Assembly: GCA_027475525.1 (NCBI GenBank)
Contig: JAMWFC010000055.1
Coordinates: 124,001 to 188,000, forward strand
Source of the DNA: Macrolepiota albuminosa
Lineage: Eukaryota > Basidiomycota > Agaricomycetes > Agaricales > Agaricaceae
Reading direction: 5' to 3'
Length of the DNA: 64,000 nucleotides
Program-made: the position numbers and the translations under genes
Notes under the pieces: model-generated
Told to the model about the DNA's origin: nothing
What the model saw: the letters and a program-made list of their open reading frames with translations, nothing else
The model's database searches: none
In this document: piece by piece, positions 1 to 9,420 of the stretch
Numbering within the stretch: the stretch's first letter is position 1
How the letters are laid out: each line of letters begins with the position of its first letter

Positions 1-883
1 AAACAACTTTATGACCAATGTTTGACAGGAGATCTATGTGAGATAGGTCCAATGATCGGTACGCAAGCAATGCACGTCGACGGACGTGCGGCCTGTACGA
101 AGAAGACGAGATAGGAACTCGGCAAGTATCATACAAAAACATACTAACGAGTCATGGCACAAAAGATCGTAAAGACGCATCCGGATAGCGGGAATGAGGT
201 CTTGGTTCGAAAATGCTATCACATTTTCCAAAGCGAGACAGATCCGGGGTATATCTTCGTGTTCCAGGTCCTTCATTTCAGGCTGAGATGAGTGAGTTTG
301 GGCAAGCGACTGTAACTACCTTGCGCAAAGTGTTAACCAGCATCAACTGCAGTTCATGATCGGCAGGCATAACTTCAGCACAAAATAAATAGCCTGATCA
401 TTCATTGAATGTAAAGTGAAACTTTAGGCATGATAGATCTTCACCTATCCTTTTCTGACTAACGCTTCGACCTGCCTCAGCAAGAGTGACCGCATGTGAT
501 AGCGCGAAGTCAAAAGTGTTTGGAGTTAGGAAACCATGCGACAGAGTCATGTGGCAGTAGAGAAGAGTAATTAAGTGTTTCCTACATTCCTCCTACACAA
601 AATGTCAGTCTTGCTGAGATCAGTTTCCCAGAGTGAGTTGCGGACCAGCGAAAGGTTCCTACATTCCTCCTACACAAAATGTCAGTCTTGCTGAGATCAG
701 TTTCCCAGAGTGAGTTGCGGACCAGCGAAAGGCCGGGTCGGCGAAATGACGTCGAATTGTTTCGACTTCATCCGACAAGAATTGATTAGCCGCCCGAGAA
801 GAATTGGCACATTCCACCTTGCGAACTAAGGAGTAGTATGCCCTGCTGCTTGCGCCAGAAGATATATAGGGGGGAACATCCAT
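1..883 (-). CDS. Adaptin large chain, AP-4 epsilon-like, 5' part only
   Basis: N-terminal trunk of a clathrin-adaptor-type large subunit, running off the left edge. Start ATG at 883-881 gives MDVPPYISSGASSRAYYSLV, followed by an SDEVETIRRHFADP segment. Later exons, joined over short introns, read EECRKHLITLLYCHM, then DFALSHAVTLAEAGRSVSQKRIG, YLFCAEVMPADHELQLMLV, NTLRK-DLEHEDIPRICLALENVI, NQDLIPAIRMRLYDLLCHDS and PHVRRRALLAYRSLDLSHI. The order KRIGYL..., HEL..LLVNT..KDL, IPA(V)LP, and a VRRRAL helix matches the epsilon chain of AP-4 better than gamma or alpha chains, which read differently after KRIGYL and KQIGYL. It should act in trans-Golgi to endosome sorting. A 77-bp tandem pair lies inside it; removing one copy keeps the frame. 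Exon joins were picked by eye; the class assignment within adaptins is inference. Confidence 0.7.
579..732. repeat. 77-bp exact tandem pair (579-655 / 656-732)
   Basis: In the adaptin gene; deleting one copy gives an in-frame EECRKHLITLLYCHM exon. Confidence 0.97.
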
Positions 884-953
884 GGAACAAGGTCGACGAG
901 TATTGTTGATCGCAATTATACAACGACAAATATCATCTCTGTCGCTATCCTTC
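884..953. promoter_or_regulatory. 70-bp divergent spacer between adaptin and BUB2
   Basis: Only 70 bp separate the two outward-facing start codons, so the promoters must overlap each other or the neighbouring coding/5' exon sequence. No clear TATA box is visible in it. Confidence 0.5.
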
Positions 954-2363
954 ATGTCAACGGCGTCTGCCCAGACGGCCGCCCAAGCAACTGCACGCTC
1001 GTTTAACAAAATCCTCAGTCAACCAAAGTTCTCCTCCAGGTCTCGAGCGTCCGGTGAGGTTGATGATGGTACTAAGAAATTACGACGCATGATACTCGTC
1101 GAAGGCATACCCTCCTCAGTCGTATGCACTTCATTTTGGGATCCAAAACTAAGAAATTACGACGCATGATACTCGTCGAAGGCATACCCTCCTCAGTCGT
1201 ATGCACTTCATTTTGGGATCCAAAGAACGCTCAAAGTTTCTCCAGGACCCGACTCTTCGACCCCGAATATGGAAGATTCTTCTTCGCGTGTCCGACGTAT
1301 CTGCTGATACGTTCATGAATTATGTTTCCCGCGGGCCTTGTGAAGTTCGAGAGAAGATCAGGAACGATACTTTCCGGTTAGATAAAAGAATTATTTGCGC
1401 AGTTCTTCTCGATTTATGAGAACCTGAACTATTAGAACTTTGGCAACCGATAGAGGATTTAAGGAACGTGTTCGCGAAGATATGCTCGTGCGGTTACTTG
1501 ATGCTTTCGTGTGGAAAAATCATGGTTAGTTTGACAAGTATACCACGGACTGGAGCTGATGAACGGCTTCAGATAGGCAAGAGACGCATCGGCTTGGATT
1601 TACCTATGTCCAGGGGATGAACGTCCTTGCGGCTCCATTCCTTTACACAATGCCTTCAGAACTCGAGGCGTTTTTCTGTTTTTCAAAGTTCATAGAGGAA
1701 TCTTGTCCCCTCTACGTCCAACCGACATTAGAAGGAGTCCACCGCGGTCTTAAGGTATTTGCGTCTTTGAACGTGATCATGCCAATTAGTTCATCATCTT
1801 TATTCCAGTTGTTGGACCGCGCGGTCTTAAGGTATTTGCGTCTTTGAACGTGATCATGCCAATTAGTTCATCATCTTTATTCCAGTTGTTGGACCGTGCT
1901 TGAAAATAGTCGATCCTGAACTATTCGCATATCTGCGATCTAAAAACTTGTCTGCTGAGATATATGCTTTTCCGTGTAAGCTTCAGTCTTCCACAGATGT
2001 CATTTTGCATTTATCATTTTTATGCAGCTGTGTTGACCTTGTGTGCTTGTACTCCTCCGCTTAACCAGGTGCTTCAACTTTGGGACTTCCTATTGGCCTT
2101 CGGCGTTCACCTCAATGTGCTCTGTGTCATTGCACAATTGTTGCTCATGAGAGATGATGTTATGAAATCTTCCAGGTTAGAAAATTCTCAAGGAAGTTAC
2201 AATCTTCTGACGTCCCATGACTAGTCCAATGCGCCTCTTACGCACTTTCCCAGACCTTGAAGCACTTCCTGTCATTGGGATTGCTGTTACCCTTGTCCGA
2301 GATCTTCCTTCAGAGCTCTATGATGAACTTGTACGACATCCTTACGAAATCAGAATGACCTAA
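954..2363 (+). CDS. BUB2: Mitotic checkpoint GTPase-activating protein Bub2 (TBC domain)
   Basis: Subunit of the Bub2-Bfa1 GAP that restrains the Tem1 GTPase and mitotic exit at the spindle pole. The start MSTASAQTAAQ is followed by ILSQPKFSSRSRA, LRRMILVEGIP and LRPRIWKILLRVSDV. The two catalytic TBC signatures are present: IRNDTFR near 1355-1378, carrying the arginine finger, and YVQGMNVLAAPFLY near 1605-1650, carrying the glutamine finger. Later exons read EAFFCFSKFIEE, LLDRCLKIVDPELFAYLRS, VLQLWDFLLAFGVHLNVL and a C-terminus ending HPYEIRMT. Introns are about 50-70 bp. Two 77-bp pairs (1071-1224, 1743-1896) break the frame; at both, removing one copy plus one added base restores it. An alternative upstream ATG at 882 would add 24 residues without support. 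Confidence 0.9.
1071..1224. repeat. 77-bp exact tandem pair (1071-1147 / 1148-1224)
   Basis: In BUB2 coding sequence; frame returns only with one extra base after 1224. Confidence 0.97.
1743..1896. repeat. 77-bp exact tandem pair (1743-1819 / 1820-1896)
   Basis: Spans a BUB2 intron and the LLDR exon start; one extra base after 1896 gives LLDRCLKIV. Confidence 0.97.
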
Positions 2364-2585
2364 AACTGTATCGTTTTTCGCTGTAAGCACGGTTGTTTCC
2401 TGTAAATTCGTAATTTTACTTGTACACTTATTTGTATCAGTAGTCGTGTGAATTCAATTTGACGATATTCAAAATCAAAACGATCGAGATCAAAAAACCC
2501 AGCGCACAACAGTTAATCACTCACCTTCTTGTTTACGATTCTTCCACAGCTTGTAACACCCTGTACTGTTGAAGCCTTTGAAACC

Positions 2586-4087
2586 ATGTCGGTAAATGAA
2601 AAACAAGGAGATCGGCCTTCGGCTCTAGAGTCATGTCCTCCTTTTGAATGCAGAAGCAACAGTGATGCACCACAAGGTCCGTCATATACTTATACGAAGC
2701 TCAACTCAGCACCCCCCTAACCCAGATCCCCCAGAAATATTCAAGAAGCTCAGCCTTCTTGACAAGCTTTTATCTCCTCTCATCATTCTAGTTATGATAA
2801 TTGGGGTCGTTATCGGCGAGTTTGTCCCTGGTGTCCAGGCCGCATTCGATACTGTTCGTTTCAGCAGCGTCTCTGTCCGTAAGTTGAAATTCGCAACAGT
2901 TCATAATTGATCCTTAGTCGTATCCCTTAAAGCCATCGCTATTGGGCTCATTGTCATGATGTGGCCTACGCTTACAAAGGTCCAGTATGAACAACTTCCA
3001 AAACTTTTCAAGACTTCCCGCCTGTGGATCCACCTAGGAATTTCTCTCTTCCAAAGGTCCAGTATGAACAACTTCCAAAACTTTTCAAGACTTCCCGCCT
3101 GTGGATCCACCTAGGAATTTCTCTCTTCTGAACTGGATTGTCGGCCCATTTGTCATGCTAGGAATTGCATGGGCAACTCTTCCTGATTTACCAACTTATC
3201 GAACCGGGGTCATTCTCGTTGGGCTTGCACGGTGCATAGCAATGGTGATGGTTTGGAATCAGCTAGCTCGAGGCGATAAAGAGTATTGCGCCATTCTTGT
3301 TATTCTCAATTCATTATTGCAGATAGTACTATACTCGCCGTATGCCCTTCTGCTTATTAACAAGATTGGCGGAGGTAATCAACCAGACATTCACGTATCT
3401 TACGGCCCTGTCGCTATATCCGTCCTGATTGTACGTTTTTTTAAGAATTTGGAGTATAAATTTCCTTTAACTATTTTCCTGCAGTATCTTGGCATTCCCC
3501 TAGGAGCAGGTGTTATTACTCGGTATAGCGTCTGGTACTTGGGGGGCAAGCCTTTCCTTGAGAAGAGATTCCTCCCTTGTTTTGGACCTTTAGCCCTTGT
3601 GGGGTTACTCTACACCATCTTGGTTATGTTCGCTTACCAAGGCCACCACATTGTCCACAATATTCGCTCGGTTTTCCGGGTTTTTGTCCCCATGATCCTC
3701 TATTTCGTCATTATGTGGTCGGGGACCTTTGCTATGATCTTTTTCCTGACGCGGAAGGACACCGGTTCACGAACTACCTTTGGGTACGAAATGGCTGTGG
3801 TGCAATCTTTTACCGCAGGAAGCAATAATTTCGTGGGTTTTGTACCTTCGATCAATTAAATAATTAGATTAATTATTGTTTTTTTTTTACATCAGGAATT
3901 GGCTATCGCAGTAGCCATTGCAGTGTACGGTGTTAGCTCTGACCAGGCACTTGCGGCAACAATTGGTCCTTTGGTTGAGGTTCCGGTGTTACTCGCTCTA
4001 ACATGGGTGGCGCTTTTCTGTGGCAAACGTTTGGAGTGGAGGAGAGTCGAAGACGCGGAGGAAAACAGGATTGAGAAACATAGTTAG
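2586..4087 (+). CDS. ACR3: Arsenite/H+ antiporter of the ACR3 family
   Basis: Plasma-membrane exporter of arsenite. Exons: 2586-2676 ([14 protein letters not shown]), intron 2677-2725, then [20 protein letters not shown] onward with about ten hydrophobic segments. Family hallmarks seen: [40 protein letters not shown] with the conserved TM4 cysteine (the ARC-AMV-VW motif), [17 protein letters not shown] and [12 protein letters not shown] with the conserved TM9 glutamate, ending in a charged tail ENRIEKHS. Introns near 3431-3484 and 3832-3896 are short GT-AG. The 77-bp pair 2975-3128 splits the exon and, once collapsed, still needs one base to join GISLF to LNWIVG. The 3' end faces a bZIP gene 148 bp away. 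Confidence 0.93.
2975..3128. repeat. 77-bp exact tandem pair (2975-3051 / 3052-3128)
   Basis: In ACR3; one extra base after 3128 gives GISLFLNWIVG. Confidence 0.97.
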
Positions 4088-4235
4088 GCTCTCGTGCGAG
4101 CATGATTAATATGAAGATACTACTTGTACTACGTGAAGGTCCAGAATACGAAGCATATTAACATACCACAATACAAATCCGATGAATCAAACTGAATCTA
4201 ACCAAGTATCAACAGTCTTTCCTTCAAAAGTATGA

Positions 4236-5162
4236 CTAATGACGTCGTGTGTCGTGTCGCGGCGGCAAGTTAGGGGAATCTGCGTGTTGACGCGAACTGC
4301 GAGGATGGACCGAATCAAGATCATCTGTTGCGCCACTATCGACGCGTTCGATAAGCTCACGGCAGTCCAGTATGCCACCACAACACGGGCTGGAAGCTCT
4401 TTCGCTTTGAGAGTCAAGTTCCTCCATAGGACTGACAACAGAGTCCGGAGAACCCTCCCTGTACAGACGCTTTCTGCGTGACGGATTGGAGATACGACTA
4501 ATTGACGGATCCATGATGGGGTAGGCATTGGGAGGCGATGGAGCAGGTGATGGGAATGAGGAAGGATGAAGTAAGTTCGTAACATTTGTTGGACTTTGTG
4601 AAGGCAATTGACTAGTAGAACCGGTGGAGGATAGTCTACTACCTTGGGAAGAATGATGGTGCTCAGGAAACACCAATTGCTGGAAACGAGCTAGGGAAGC
4701 TGATGCGACTGAGAGATTATGCATCAATTCCGACGAGACGTGCACCTGCAAAACAGTAAGCTTATCAGTGAAAATATGAGCGAACGAGCTTACTGTCTGT
4801 GGGTCCAATGTCAATGGTGCTGCGGCTTGGCCAGAACGCGCAGCAGCAAGTTCATGTCGTAGTCTTTCGTTCTCTTCTTCTGCTTTGCGGACACGCTCCT
4901 CGAGGTCGGAGACATACCGAGCTCGTCTTGCGCGATAGTCCCTTTGCTGGACAAGAGCACGGGTCGGGGGGATAGTTAGATCTTTCTTACGGCCCCTGGT
5001 CATTTTGGAGGTTGGGCTGCATGTAGCGGGAGGGAAGGAGGTTGATGAAGGTTGGGGTTCAAAAGGGTGATGGGAGTTAAGGACACCAGTAGTACTAGTA
5101 CTAGCTTTAACGGTGACAATCGGCATGTATTGCGCAAGAGATGGCGACGCAGGTTCCCACAT
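4236..5162 (-). CDS. bZIP transcription factor with atypical basic region
   Basis: Nuclear DNA-binding regulator. MWEPASPSLAQ start at 5162; residues about 55-110 hold TRGRKKDLTIPPTRALVQQR, DYRARRARYVSDLEERV and a leucine-zipper coiled coil KAEEENERLRHELAAA. Aligned to the usual fungal N-R-x-A-Q-R-A-F-R basic motif, this one reads A-L-V-Q-Q-R-D-Y-R, so the normally invariant asparagine is alanine. A 48-bp intron (4746-4793) with gtaagc donor and ttgcag acceptor is in frame, so read-through also works. The C-terminus carries a CCGGILDC cysteine cluster and a KKRLYREGSPD-like basic stretch. Convergent with ACR3; whether it regulates arsenite export as yeast Arr1/Yap8 does is only a suggestion. 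Confidence 0.85.
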   Translation of the reverse strand: MWEPASPSLAQYMPIVTVKASTSTTGVLNSHHPFEPQPSSTSFPPATCSPTSKMTRGRKKDLTIPPTRALVQQRDYRARRARYVSDLEERVRKAEEENERLRHELAAARSGQAAAPLTLDPQTVSSFAHIFTDKLTVLQVHVSSELMHNLSVASASLARFQQLVFPEHHHSSQGSRLSSTGSTSQLPSQSPTNVTNLLHPSSFPSPAPSPPNAYPIMDPSISRISNPSRRKRLYREGSPDSVVSPMEELDSQSERASSPCCGGILDCRELIERVDSGATDDLDSVHPRSSRQHADSPNLPPRHDTRRH

Positions 5163-5294
5163 TCAAAAATTCGTCTGTATTATGAATTTGATTGAAGTCA
5201 AATCGATTACATCATTTCATGCACATGGCGAGATAAAGCACTGCCACGTTCCAAAATGTTATCGGCCAACCTCATTGGTCCCAGCGGTTCCAAT

Positions 5295-7199
5295 CTATTC
5301 AGTTATCGTTTCCACACCCCAGACTCGTTTGAAGAGAAATGACAGAAGCACGTCTGCACCAGGCGTTTCAGTCACACAAAGAACGCTTGTGGGAAGCCGT
5401 GATCTCGTAGCTTCCTCCGTCTCGACCTGTGCGGGAAGCGCACTCGACTCCCACATGCCGTGCGAGACATTGGCTTTCTCCAGCTCGGCTTGGATTCTTG
5501 CACGATTAGCTCCGGGTGAATAAGCAGATTGATCCTCGCGTCTGTCGACAACCAGCATACCCCGTGTTAATTCACCAGTGCTAAGAATAAGTAAGGAAAC
5601 AGGCAAGCGATGAAGAGGTTGAGAATACCGTTCTATATCAAAAATTCTTGATCTTGTTTTCCAGCCAGGAGATAAGTCGCAACCCGGTGGGTTTTCTATG
5701 GCGCACCAAACAGCAACGATGTCATGAAGTTCCATCGCGTCCTTTCCGAAGCTGACCATTATCTCGCGTGTCCGTTCAAGGAATGAGCTTGTGAAATGGA
5801 CCAACGGCGATTTCCCTAAAGGCTGTGAAGGTATAGCCGTGGAGTCGAATGTCGGGTCTATGGCTTCGGTGTAAATTTGGAAAGGAAGTTCATGAGGTGT
5901 CGTAATGTCCAATGGAAGCAAAAGAAAGCGATCAAGCGGTAATCCTGATTTAGAATTAGATAACAAAAATTCCTTTGTCTCTCTTTTTTTTTGGCGGTGC
6001 AATATGACAGACGCCCATTTATCCATCACCCAGCGTAGTAGGCGAGACTTTGTCCGAGGATCGCCTTCTGCCTGCATGCGGGGGGTAACACCCGCAACGA
6101 GAGGGATTGGGCATCCAGATGGTAAAAGCAATTCCTTAACAGCATACGGGTCGGCGAAAAAGTTGACTTTCTTTTCACCCTCAGCTAAAAGAACATAACC
6201 GAAGAACACCCGCTTACACTCTGCCACAGGGCTTGTGTTCCCAGGAACATCCAGAGTACCGCCCATACACACGACTCGACCGATGTTAGCGCGGAAAAGG
6301 TCACCATCCTTTTTTATCGTATGCGCCAGATTTGTCAGAGGTCCAAGTGCGATATAGGTAATAGATCTCGGAAAAGGTCACCATCCTTTTTTATCGTATG
6401 CGCCAGATTTGTCAGAGGTCCAAGTGCGATATAGGTAATAGATCTGGAGGATAAGAACGAAGAAGTTCCAAGGTGATATCTATGCCAGACTTGTCAGTCA
6501 GATGAAGGTAAGGGTGATCCTCTGATATGATTTCTTGGGGTACGTTCAGGTCAGGATGCCGTTCGGAAATTCCACCCAGGCCATCTCTGTTGATGTTCTT
6601 TGGGTCAGAAGGATTTGGTCGTTGGGTATCGACTTGCCTTCCGTGGAAATATTGAGCACTGTGTAATTCACCTTGGAGAGGTCCATGACTACCTTTAGCC
6701 AAGATAGGTCTGTGGTTCGAAGAAAAGTTAGGAAATCGTTTCTGATACGTTGGATCCTCTTTGACACAGCGAGCAAGAGCCTGATAAGTTTTGAACACAT
6801 TCAACCTTATATAAACATTTTTAGTCATATCACCTCTTTCTCAATCAACATACAAAAAACTAACAGAGAGGCATCAATATCCGTATTTCCTAGAACGAAG
6901 TAACATATCAACCACTGTCCAGAGATTTTGTAGCTCTCAAGGCCGGAACTTGCCATAGGAGACAATGATTGCCAAGATATCGAGTTCGGGCGAGGCCAAT
7001 GCGAGTAAACTGTAAGGCTGGCCCAATCAGGAACAGTATAGGATCGTGTATTGGGCGTTGCTCGACGAACAGGGCAACAATGTCATCGACACCAGGATCA
7101 GTGTCAACTGAATCAAGGCATAAAAGTTGGGGAAAAGTTTATTTCAAAGCGAAGAGAGGACTTGCTTATAACAGGAACTCTCTCTCGCAGAGGAGACAT
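5295..7199 (-). CDS. Inosine-uridine preferring nucleoside hydrolase
   Basis: Cytosolic N-ribohydrolase that splits nucleosides to base and ribose. Start at 7199 gives MSPLRERVPVI; splicing an intron at 7108-7165 joins it to IDTDPGVDDIVAL, the calcium-binding signature of the family. Next come LLALASPELDILAIIVSYG, GNTDIDASLL, NVFKTYQALARCV, ILAKGSHGPLQGEL, YFHGR-DGLGG, ITYIALGPLTNLAHTI, VVCMGGTLDVPGN, FFADPYAVKELL and a C-terminal ELHDIVAVWCAIENPPG with the family histidine. At least three of the introns (7108-7165, 6890-6953, 6587-6637) start with GC; see findings. A probable GT-AG intron near 5945-6095 removes a low-complexity insert; the last intron joins RIFDIER to TGELTRGML. The 77-bp pair 6292-6445 breaks the frame by one base. 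Confidence 0.92.
6292..6445. repeat. 77-bp exact tandem pair (6292-6368 / 6369-6445)
   Basis: In the nucleoside hydrolase; one extra base after 6445 gives YPPRSITYIALG. Confidence 0.97.
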
Positions 7200-7749
7200 T
7201 AGATACAAAGACTTAACGATAACTTCAGGAAAAACAGAAAACATAACCAAATCCTTGAAGCTACGGAAATAGCTTATGTAATACACGCACTGTAGGACCC
7301 AACACAAATGTTCCAAAGACCTGTCGGGAAAAGCATATCAGAATCAAGAATATGAAGAGTATATGTCGTTATGAAACGTCAGAGATCTTGGTGGAAAATG
7401 TAGTCTCATTGGTATACCCTCTGAAGTAGCAAATATATTTCGAGGTGCATCATACGAAGGGCATTAAAAGAAAGCAAGAGTCTCATTGGTATACCCTCTG
7501 AAGTAGCAAATATATTTCGAGGTGCATCATACGAAGGGCATTAAAAGAAAGCAAGGCTTACCATTTCTTGATACTCGAAGAAAGTTGGAGTAAAATAAAT
7601 ACGCGCCACCAATGGTCTCAGCGGAAGAGTTTTGTTTTTACATAGGTGGGGCTTGCCGAGAACTGTACAGTCTGGTCACAGTGGCTGATGATGTGACGCT
7701 ACACCAAGTTGGAAATTCGCCTCGGTCGACTGCAAAGCCAGAAAACATC
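7200..7749. other. Spacer between nucleoside hydrolase and RACK1
   Basis: Divergent upstream regions of both genes. It contains a 77-bp tandem pair at 7412-7565. No other gene is evident. Confidence 0.6.
7412..7565. repeat. 77-bp exact tandem pair (7412-7488 / 7489-7565)
   Basis: Non-coding, upstream of RACK1. Confidence 0.97.
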
Positions 7750-9189
7750 ATGTCCGAGTCGCTGCGTTTCCTTGGATCTCTCGAGGGCCACAAAGGATGG
7801 GTTACCGCCATCGCTACCTCTTCAGAAAATCCGGACATGATTTTGACCGCTTCGCGAGGTACTTGACCTCCGACTATTTGGACTTGTGAAGGTATCTAAT
7901 CACCCTGAACAACAGACAAGACAATTATCGTCTGGCAATTGACGCGTGACGATGATAGCTACGGATTCCCCAAGAAAATTCTTCATGGACATAACCACTT
8001 CGTTTCTGACGTTGTCATCTCTTCTGACGGTCAATTTGCCCTTTCCTCCTCCTGGGACCACACACTTCGTCTTTGGGACCTCAACACCGGCTTGACTACT
8101 CGCCGCTTCGTTGGCCACACTTCCGATGTTCTGTCTGTCAGCTTCAGCGCTGATAACAGGCAAATCGTCTCCGGTTCTCGTGACAAGACCATCAAACTTT
8201 GGAATACATTGGGAGAATGCAAGTACGATATTAAAGATGATGGCCACAGTGAATGGTACGTGGCCATGGTACCAGAGATCTATATATGAACTTCATGTGA
8301 AGTTCTCAGGGTGTCTTGCGTGCGCTTCAGCCCCAACGTTAACAACCCTGTCATCGTCTCTTGCGGTTGGGACAAGGTCGTCAAGGTGAGCTTTCTTTGC
8401 GCTTCAGCCCCAACGTTAACAACCCTGTCATCGTCTCTTGCGGTTGGGACAAGGTCGTCAAGGTGAGCTTTCTTTGTTCGTTAAGGTCGATTCTATCAAT
8501 CCTTCCTCCGCTTTATGATGTTTATCGAATTTATATTTGCTACTTCAGAGGGCATCTGCCCGATGAGACCATATTTCCACCAAGATCTCTGACTTTTTCT
8601 CAATACGAATATTTACGCCAGAACTTCACTCATACTCCATAGGTCTGGGAACTTTCCAAGTTCAAGCTGAAGACGAACCACTACGGCCATACTGGCTACA
8701 TTAACACCATTTCCGTTTCTCCCGACGGTTCTCTCGCCGCTTCTGGAGGAAAGGATGGCATCACTATGCTCTGGGACCTTAACGAGGGCAAGCACCTCTA
8801 TTCCCTTGAAGCTGGTGACATTGTCAATGCTCTTGTCTTCTCACCTAACCGCTACTGGTTGTGTGCTGCTACTGCGAGCTGCGTCAAGATCTTTGATCTT
8901 GAGAGCAAGTAGGTTTCTTATTATTTCATACTAGTCTCGACACTGACGTGACCTTTTCAGATCAATTGTTGATGAGCTCAAGCCTGCTTACACTGATGTT
9001 CGTGAGGAAGCGAGGCAGCCGGAATGGACCTTTTCAGATCAATTGTTGATGAGCTCAAGCCTGCTTACACTGATGTTCGTGAGGAAGCGAGGCAGCCGGA
9101 ATGTGTTCGATTGCCTGGTCTGCGATGGCCAGACTCTCTTTGCTGGGTTCACTGACAACCAACTCCGGGTCTGGACCGTCACATCATAG
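7750..9189 (+). CDS. CPC2: RACK1/Cpc2/Asc1 ribosome-associated WD40 protein
   Basis: Seven-bladed WD40 scaffold on the 40S subunit. [20 protein letters not shown] opens blade 1; then [162 protein letters not shown] and [20 protein letters not shown]. Length and repeat spacing match RACK1. Four introns; the one before VWELSKF hosts a snoRNA. Two 77-bp pairs (8321-8474, 8950-9103) lie inside. After the second, blade 7 (SIAWSA...[12 protein letters not shown], then QLRVWTVTS and stop at 9187-9189) is only readable if single bases are added near 9105 and 9124, so the 3' end is damaged in this sequence. Confidence 0.95.
8321..8474. repeat. 77-bp exact tandem pair (8321-8397 / 8398-8474)
   Basis: Duplicates most of one RACK1 exon and the donor of the snoRNA-hosting intron. 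Confidence 0.97.
8511..8596 (+). ncRNA. U24: C/D box snoRNA U24 (snR24) inside a RACK1 intron
   Basis: Within the intron preceding the VWELSKF exon. C box atgatgt at 8515-8521, then ATATTTGCTA at 8533-8542, a C'-like cgatgag near 8561, CCACCAAGATCTCTGA ending in the D box ctga at 8589-8592. The guide block CACCAAGATC next to box D and the TTTGCTA block match what is known of U24 in human and yeast. Yeast snR24 also sits in the intron of the RACK1 orthologue ASC1, which supports the call. It would guide 2'-O-methylation of large-subunit rRNA. Confidence 0.88.
8950..9103. repeat. 77-bp exact tandem pair (8950-9026 / 9027-9103)
   Basis: Duplicates an intron end and part of the last RACK1 exon; a base is missing within a few bp of its right end. 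Confidence 0.97.
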
Positions 9190-9420
9190 AGGGTTTGATT
9201 GGTTGGTAGTTGGCCTTTGTAGCACGTCATTTTTTTGCTGTTTTTTCAATAGCCACAAAAAAAGCTCAAAAAGCTCATTTACATGTGCTCTCTTATATTG
9301 GTATTGCGACCATTTGTGCCTTCATGCTCGAGGAGTAAGATCATACAATCAACGCGGCCTCTTCGAGGTTTCGTTGTCTCTCTCGATAGTCCCAGCGATC
9401 TAGTCCTCCGAAGTTAATCG

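Noticed and set aside
659..1009. Single minus-strand ORF of 116 residues as a gene of its own
   Set aside because: Its middle is the first exon of the adaptin gene (start at 883); the upstream part overlaps BUB2.
3829..3900. Frameshift in ACR3 after SNNF
   Set aside because: A normal GT-AG intron ending in a T-rich tract and catcag explains it.
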